Below are positions 8,901 to 13,381 of a stretch of DNA of 13,381 nt, one piece after another. Numbering within the stretch: position 1 is the first letter of the stretch; each line of letters begins with the position of its first letter. The notes below the pieces were generated by a model that worked only from the letters and a program-made list of their open reading frames with translations, did no database searches and had not been told where the DNA came from. The DNA is from Stephanodiscus triporus (lineage: Eukaryota; Bacillariophyta; Thalassiosirophyceae; Thalassiosirales; Thalassiosiraceae), in contig JALLAZ010000694.1 in assembly GCA_036939755.1 (NCBI GenBank), forward strand, positions 1 to 13,381, in the 5' to 3' direction. A program made the translations under genes and the position numbers.

Positions 8901-11032
8901 TTTTCACTCACAGCATTGAAGTACTGACTCATGCTGTGTTTGGCGTTGCTTGAAAGACTTTGTTTCGTCTCTTTTGCCCTGCTTTGCAGATCGGCAAGTA
9001 AAGGTTTTGTGTCTACTAATGCCTTCATCGTGTACGCCAGCTTGTTCACATCTTCTCTGTCAGCTCTTATGAATATTCCTCCTAGGTCTATGATCGCGCG
9101 TTTTGATCGATCTCTCCTTTGGCATTGATCATGAGTGACACCTACTTTTACTTGAACTTGATTCAGACGAACAAGATCTCTCACCGCAAAGCTGCAGTCA
9201 AGTTGATCACCATAAAACACATCATGTTGAAGACTAATGTATTTTGTACTCGCCACCAGCAATGGATACGGAACATCGCATCGTTGTTTGGCATCGCGTT
9301 GTATTTGATCACCTGTAGAATCAGGCAATGATTCATCATTGTTTCTCCAAAGCAAGGCAAGATTAGGCGATTCAAGGGAGAGAAAATCCAAAGTCACTGT
9401 ATCCGTTTTGTCCCGAGATCTGGAAATGAAAATAAATAGTTGCAGCCTGATAACAGCATTCAACTCAACAAATTGTATGGATGATTTTTTCTTCGAATTT
9501 CCGTGGGTTGCATGTTGATCATTTGCTGAGAAATTCTTAATCAGAGGGCTTGGTGTATCTTTCAATAATGATAGAATCTTCTGTACATGTTCCAGGTTGA
9601 TTCCCAAAGTAAATTGGCTTCCCATATTCATGTGTACTCGTCTCGAGAGAGGGGATGGTTTGATCCAAGTGCTCCCCTCTCGTGAGTTATGAACGAGACA
9701 GAAACCAGATGGAAGTGTCATTGAAGACGCCGTAAGTCTCTGCGAATGCCGCCCATAACTGCCACTATCAAACACAGTGTGTAAATTCAAGTGAAGGAAA
9801 GACTGCATCTTATCCCACGAAACAACTGCGTCTCTTGACTTTGCTCGCGCTCCCTTTAGCGCACGACATATGAACAAATGACTCAATGTCGCCGACAGGC
9901 CAAAGCCAGACAAATTTGAATGTTTGCCGTATGCTGGTATATCGCTGGCACGAGCATCAAAAAAAGCCCTAGCGTTCAACTTTATTTCACTTCCTCTACA
10001 CCAGTCAATAAAACACGGAAAGATTCCAACTTCGAGGGCCCCCACTTGAAGCTGGAGAGATACAGAGTGAAGATCATTGCTCGTTGACACCTCCCGCTCC
10101 CCAACCCTTCTGGATTTTCTTTTCAACAACATTGTCACACTAATATCAATGCCCTCCAACCGTATTCCAAACCACGACAGTTGACTCATTGCAGTAGAAT
10201 GCTGTCCAGGTTGTTTCATCACAAGATGAGATGAGTTTATTGAAATGCGGTCGATTGAAACAGCCTGCAATAACAGCGGACTGTTATCAGGACTGAAATC
10301 ATGCTGCAGTTTATCATCCACATTGCTCTCTAGCCATCTATTCAGAAAGGAAAATATGCGGAATGAGCAACCACTTGAAGACATGCTCCTCCCGATGGTG
10401 AAGGGAATGTCGGAAAACTGAATCAATCCATTTCTTGTCGACCGCCTTCTCCTCCATGGAAGAGACCTCCTTAAATTTTGAACTATGACCAGAATTCGAA
10501 CCGCAACCTGCAATAGAACTGTTGCCAAGACCACAAATAGAGGAAATGATATCTTTGAAGGAGGATTGTTTCTTTCTTCTTCCTCGATGTCCATGAGAAA
10601 TTTCTTCGTGTATGAAATTTCTCTCGAGATGGTTTGGTTATTTGACTGCAGACTTTTCACTGCGTCCTCAAACGACGACGACACACAGCTTACTCCGTCC
10701 TCGCCGCTGCCAAGCTGAGATTGAGCCCTCCTCTCTTGCATTGATGCAAATAACTTCAAACCATCAACCTCATCTTCGCATTGGATATCCTCGCTTTGAT
10801 AGATTTCCTCGTATGCTGATCTATTTTTCAATGATAGTAGAGATGACAAAGTTGACTTGATTATCAATATGCCCGCCAGCGTTGAATATATCCTAGACGG
10901 CCACGATGAGCGGAAGGGCAGGATTTTCAGGAGGAAAAACGCCAACACGGAAATGGTCATGGCCAGCGAAAGCTCCAACAAACATAGGCATATTTGGATG
11001 CGCCTGGTAGTCATCAGTCTATCCGATGACAT
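2914..11032 (-). CDS. SABRE/APT1/FMP27/Hobbit-type bridge-like lipid transfer protein (BLTP2 family)
   Basis: The gene has three exons, 11032-4620, 4528-4103 and 4012-2914, encoding about 2645 residues, close to plant SABRE and yeast Fmp27 in size. Family members are rod-like bridges anchored in the ER that move lipids to the plasma membrane or other organelles. Hydrophobic segments lie near residues 12-35, 46-66 and 161-185, the last followed by a basic RRSLPWRRRR stretch. A long beta-rich region follows. WWDSVRFFIHG at about 1410 is the counterpart of the family's GFWDK motif. In the Apt1-type C-terminus, exon 2 has TLDVLRNVLLE and YSRDGST, and exon 3 has FEVNLFP followed by SYFF, then a final strand region (FKVWRVGYVDVNVS, about 2495-2560). 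The tail is basic (KKRKKK). A CHORD-like Cys/His module is inserted near 2311-2358. The ATG at 11032 has an in-frame TGA three codons upstream. Both junctions are phase 2 and rejoin the frame exactly. Family assignment rests on motif memory, not a search. Confidence 0.87.
3778..3921 (-). other. CHORD-like zinc-binding module inside the Apt1-type C-terminus
   Basis: Residues 2311-2358 contain Cys2311, Cys2314, Cys2328, His2331, Cys2342, Cys2343, Cys2353 and His2358, i.e. C-x2-C-x13-C-x2-H-x10-CC-x9-C-x4-H. The CFH-type centre, the W-x-CC motif (WTCC, 2340-2343) and the final GC-x4-H resemble the CHORD fold, which uses six Cys and two His to bind two zinc ions. Classical CHORD has a wider first Cys spacing, so this would be a variant. 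It sits between a conserved strand (ISSLKPGPDS) and the FEVNLFP strand of the Apt1 region, all within exon 3. A structural zinc site or a chaperone-contact site are possible roles; both are inference. Confidence 0.65.
4013..4102 (-). other. Intron 2 of the BLTP2-family gene (90 bp)
   Basis: The donor GTGAGT follows ...GTACG at 4103, and the acceptor AACCTACAG ends at 4013. Splicing joins CG and T into an Arg codon and reads ...LEDV-R-ISSLKPGP. Without splicing, the frame stops at TGA in the donor. The interior is pyrimidine-rich. The length is almost the same as intron 1. Confidence 0.9.
4529..4619 (-). other. Intron 1 of the BLTP2-family gene (91 bp)
   Basis: The donor GTAAGA follows ...GACAG at 4620, and the acceptor TTTTGCACAG ends at 4529. 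Splicing joins AG of exon 1 to C of exon 2 to give Ser and reads ...FNLD-S-YQFKTTLD. Without splicing, the reading frame stops at TAA within the donor. The intron is T-rich, as are the other introns here. Confidence 0.9.
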
Positions 11033-11275
11033 GACTATTCAGTTTCTAACTTTGCTTTTTCATGACGGCGTTGAAATATTACTGCATAAAGGATAGACCT
11101 CGGACGGAGGGCTGCGTTGTGACTGCCCCGTTCCGATAAATCTTCTGGCTATTTTTGTGTTTGTATGCCTTCACCCCGGCCCGCCCCAGCCGCAGTCCCG
11201 AAGAAGGCTTTTTTTTCTTTTTTGTTCCTCGGGAATAAAGTTCGGTCATGTGTGCGATAGGGGGATAAATTGGGG

Positions 11276-11294
11276 TCGTACGATAAGTACTTAT
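11276..11294. promoter_or_regulatory. Two adjacent palindromes
   Basis: TCGTACGA (11276-11283) and ATAAGTACTTAT (11283-11294) are each perfectly self-complementary and share one base. Such paired dyads are typical of dimeric transcription-factor sites, but no factor can be named. They lie about 250 bp from the minus-strand start codon and about 290 bp from the plus-strand start codon. Confidence 0.4.
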
Positions 11295-11353
11295 GGCTCA
11301 ATTTCACTGGGGGTCGAAATAAAATGCGGGCTTCTCGTTCAAAATAAAAGGCC

Positions 11354-11359
11354 CACGTG
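11354..11359. promoter_or_regulatory. G-box / E-box CACGTG
   Basis: The core is CACGTG in the context CCCACGTGACA. CACGTGAC is a preferred site of bHLH factors such as yeast Cbf1 and animal TFEB, and CACGTG is also bound by plant bZIP factors. It is a six-base match in the divergent promoter, so a chance occurrence is possible. Confidence 0.4.
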
Positions 11360-11586
11360 ACACTTCCTCAGCATAGGAATCCATACGAAATTCTCTTTAC
11401 GTCCGATTTTCTCCCCCCGCCCCTTTCCCCGCTTCTCAGCCTGCTGAAGCAAGAGGTGAAACGAACGCTGTCGTCCGCTTGTAAACCACATTAAGTCCGG
11501 CCGAATAGTGGTTAGCGTGAATGGACTAACTCATAACAAAGGGGAGCGGCTGTCCATTCAGTATTTAACTTTCCTCTTCCCAATAT

Positions 11587-12657
11587 ATGGATATTTCTAG
11601 TTTAAAGGCGAAGCGCGAAATGAGAAGCAGCAAGACTGCCTCCGGATCCATGGGCTCCGCGAAGAAAGGCCGGAAGAAGACACGGGCGCCTGAAACTCAG
11701 AGTGCTGGTCAACCATCCGGTAGATCCCTCCAACCATCTGGCGAATCACTCAGGAGTAAAAGATCTGCTTTAGTATCGGAGCCGGAGCCAGCGCGATCGC
11801 GCATAACGGTTGAAAGCGAGGACGGCGAGTCTGTGACAGGGGCAGGGGCGGGGACTAAAGTTGCCCGGTGCACAGTGGGGTTGTTGCACGCCATGGATAT
11901 TGGGCTCGGCGTTTCATTGATAGTGTACGGCGGCTTGGTGCATGCGACTGCAGTCACGGCCGCGGCGATATCGTATGGCCTTGTGCTCCTACTCGGGGCT
12001 CTCGCGGGCGCCATCGGATATTTTTCCGCATGCGGTAGGAGGGGCCTCCGTGCCAGCGCCATCGCAGGATTCCTCACCTGTATTTTGGATATTGGCACAT
12101 TTGTTGCAATTTTAGTATCATGGGATTCGTTCATCGGATTCCTTAATGAAAACTACGAGCATCTGATGTTAAGCGAAGACTCCGTTGAAATGATCCAGGG
12201 CCTGAAGATCCCTCTTGCGGTAATCTTCGTGGTCCTCGCTAGTCTGGAGGTACTCAGGTAAGAATATGACTTTGTTTTGTCTGATCGCAATCTCATGCAC
12301 TGACTCATTCTCACCTGGTACAATCGATCCCTTTCGATCAGAGGATTTGTCATGTGGGGTATGAAGGATATATTGCCAGAACAAGCCGTCCGTGTGACAC
12401 CCCTTTCCAGATCAACAAGCGTCTCCAAACCAAATTGGTTCCTCGATCTGCTTGGTCTAACAAAGAGGAAGAAAACCGATGACTTTGTCATGTTTGATGA
12501 CAATGCATCGATGGAATCATCATTGCTGTGGTCTCATAACAGGGCCCAGCCAACCTCTGATGATTACTTAGAGTTTGTGCTGGAGCATGAGAGTGGACTA
12601 TCAGACTTCTCGAAAGTTTTGCTACCGAAGCCACCCGAAGAGATGATGGACTACTGA
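11587..12657 (+). CDS. Unrecognised four-transmembrane-helix protein
   Basis: Two exons (11587-12257 and 12342-12657) encode 328 residues. I cannot name a family. Residues 1-92 are polar, rich in Ser, Lys and Arg, with two PSG-containing repeats near 43-54. Four hydrophobic helices follow at about 94-118, 122-148, 154-178 and 206-229. The TM3-TM4 loop is only about 27 residues (SFIGFLNENYEHL...) and lacks the CCG motif and cysteines of tetraspanins, so the four-helix layout is tetraspanin-like without the signature. The C-terminal 100 residues are hydrophilic and acidic at the end (PPEEMMDY), with a KRKK patch. There is no signal peptide, so the first helix is likely the anchor and both tails are probably cytosolic. 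The ATG at 11587 is the first in the frame of the ORF. The splice junction falls between TM4 codons, in phase 2, and continues ...LEVL-R-GFVMWG. It is divergently arranged with the lipid-transfer gene. The last codons are duplicated downstream. Confidence 0.83.
12258..12341 (+). other. Intron of the four-TM gene (84 bp)
   Basis: The donor GTAAGA follows ...CTCAG at 12257, and the acceptor TTTCGATCAG ends at 12341. AG plus A forms an Arg codon and TM4 continues unbroken as GFVMWG. Without splicing, TAA in the donor stops translation inside TM4. The interior has a T-rich tract and an ACTGACTC branch-like sequence. Confidence 0.9.
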
Positions 12658-12871
12658 TGCTTGTGAGGGGAGAGACCTGTTCGGTAATAAGTGCAAAATG
12701 GGCGCTGCTATTACATGCGAACATGAAAGGTGGAAAAACCAAGGACAGATACCATAGTATCTGAAGCAAAAATGCATCATCACCATTTTTGTCTTGTTTT
12801 GTAGTATCAGACTTTTCAAATGTTTTGTTACCGAATCCACCCGAAGAGATTATGGACTATTGATGATTGTG
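12599..12871 (+). repeat. Direct duplication of the four-TM gene's terminal codons
   Basis: Positions 12599-12665 and 12805-12871 align over 67 bp without gaps at 59 identical positions (about 88%). Copy 1 is the end of the coding exon with stop TGA. Copy 2 keeps the same frame and ends SDFSNVLLPNPPEEIMDY plus TGA at 12861-12863. Seven differences lie in coding positions: four are synonymous and three change residues (two Lys to Asn, one Met to Ile). Copy 2 begins immediately after TTTTTGTCTTGTTTTGTAG (ends 12804), a good splice acceptor. It may be an alternative terminal exon or a decaying tandem duplication. A GTAATAAG donor-like site lies at 12685 in the spacer. Confidence 0.85.
12746..12763. 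repeat. Small perfect hairpin (7-bp stem, 4-nt loop)
   Basis: CAGATAC (12746-12752) and GTATCTG (12757-12763) are exact reverse complements around CATA. It lies about 90 bp past the stop codon of the four-TM gene, between the duplicated terminal codons, so it could be a 3' UTR or intron structure. The size allows chance. Confidence 0.4.
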
Positions 12872-12879
12872 TCAATGAC

Positions 12880-13267
12880 GGTTCCGAGAGGCGTTTGGCG
12901 GCGGCGTCGCTGGGGCGTCAACAACAACAACGTGGGAGTTGGAGGGCAACAATGGGGGCGAGGGGGGGGTTTGAGGCGGCGCAACGCAGGTCCATGGGTG
13001 CCGTTGGCAGTCATAAGGTTGTATAGATTGGAGTACGATTCCATGCTCCATCGCGACCCATGCTTCTGGGACATGATTGCCGAGAGGCAAGATATGGTCA
13101 GGCGCGACGACGATAACGGCCGGCAACGACGCTCTCCTCTCCGTGCTGACTATTGGCGGACAATGCGATTCCATTGCCAGGGCGGCAGGGGCCTGACGGA
13201 CAACAATACGGGTGGCGGCAGAGGAAAAAAAATCATCAGAAACCTAGTAATTGACCCCCTCAAATGA
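12880..13267 (+). other. GC-rich low-complexity region with a doubtful ORF
   Basis: A frame open from 12794 to 13267 (157 codons) crosses the second copy of the terminal codons in a different frame and then a GGC/ACAACAAC-rich stretch. Its translation begins with Arg/Gly/Asn-biased sequence. A middle part (RLYRLEYDSMLHRDP, CFWDMIAERQDMVRR) is less biased, but I recognise nothing. The same sequence is also open on the minus strand (12872-13174), as expected of stop-poor GC-rich DNA. It resembles the patch at 1860-2330 in composition. A real gene here is unlikely but not excluded. Confidence 0.3.
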
Positions 13268-13381
13268 ATTTCTTTGTGTAAAAAAGAACTGTTGTTCATG
13301 ATGTTTCAATTTTGATAAGCACCCTTTTAAGTGTTAAGTAATCTTTCTCTTTAATGCATCATTTTTGCTTGAGAGACTATG
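13268..13381. other. AT-rich end of window
   Basis: No feature is supported here. AATGCATCAT at 13353-13362 followed by TTTTGCTTG echoes AATGCATCAT...TTTTTGTCTTG at 12771-12796, a weak direct repeat that brackets the GC-rich patch. Confidence 0.35.

Larger units (their letters stand above)
11033..11586. promoter_or_regulatory. Divergent intergenic promoter region
   Basis: The 554 bp separate two start codons that point away from each other, so both promoters and both 5' UTRs must lie here or overlap. It contains an exact CACGTG at 11354-11359 followed by AC, two adjacent perfect palindromes at 11276-11283 and 11283-11294, a T-rich run at 11209-11224, and a pyrimidine-rich tract at about 11405-11440. 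TATTTAA at 11562-11568 is only about 20 bp before the plus-strand ATG, so it would be a TATA element only with a very short leader. No transcription start can be fixed from sequence alone. Confidence 0.6.

Noticed and set aside
11505..11560. tRNA-Met-like piece (TAGTGGTTAGCG followed by CTCATAA)
   Set aside because: It has a D-arm-like string and an anticodon-loop-like CTCATAA, but the flanking five bases do not pair into an anticodon stem, and there is no GGTTCRA T-arm or acceptor stem.
12794..13267. 157-codon plus-strand ORF at the right end
   Set aside because: Its start lies inside an intron-like T-rich tract, it crosses the duplicated terminal codons in the wrong frame, and it runs through low-complexity DNA that is open on the opposite strand too.
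1..13381. Bacterial accessory island or defence system
   Set aside because: Three spliced introns that restore frame and a eukaryote-specific ER protein family show this is a nuclear genome; no operon structure or ribosome-binding sites are seen.

Overview
The window looks like nuclear DNA of a protist, most likely a microalga of the stramenopile (diatom-like) kind. The evidence is three short T-rich GT-AG introns of 84-91 bp that each restore a protein reading frame, moderate GC content, patches of low-complexity GGC/ACAAC sequence, and an ancient eukaryotic gene family with no bacterial counterpart. The lineage is an inference; the eukaryotic origin is secure.

Layout. Positions 1-2900 are mostly non-genic. 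They hold a palindrome-rich patch (about 110-250), a degenerate or intron-containing coding remnant on the minus strand (about 245-953), a CTC microsatellite (981-1022), an open stretch with no convincing gene (1030-1860), a purine-rich low-complexity patch (1860-2330), a striking 27-bp-arm hairpin with a 2-nt loop (2401-2456) and a smaller inverted repeat (2703-2753). Positions 2914-11032 on the minus strand carry one large gene of three exons encoding about 2645 residues. I recognise it as a bridge-like lipid transfer protein of the SABRE/APT1/FMP27/Hobbit (BLTP2) family. Its C-terminal Apt1-type region contains an inserted CHORD-like zinc-binding module with 6 Cys and 2 His, the most unusual thing in the window.

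Positions 11033-11586 form a divergent, probably shared promoter with an exact CACGTG box and two adjacent perfect palindromes. Positions 11587-12657 on the plus strand encode a two-exon, 328-residue protein with four predicted membrane helices. Downstream lies a second, diverged copy of that gene's last 18 codons plus stop (12805-12871), directly behind a good-looking splice acceptor. The window ends in GC-rich low-complexity sequence with a doubtful ORF.

The two genes are head to head and both encode membrane proteins. The large one should act at ER contact sites, moving lipids between membranes. The function of the small one is unknown. Co-regulation from the shared promoter is possible but not shown. 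I see no mobile element with an intact transposase, no rRNA, tRNA or CRISPR, and no sign of a bacterial operon.
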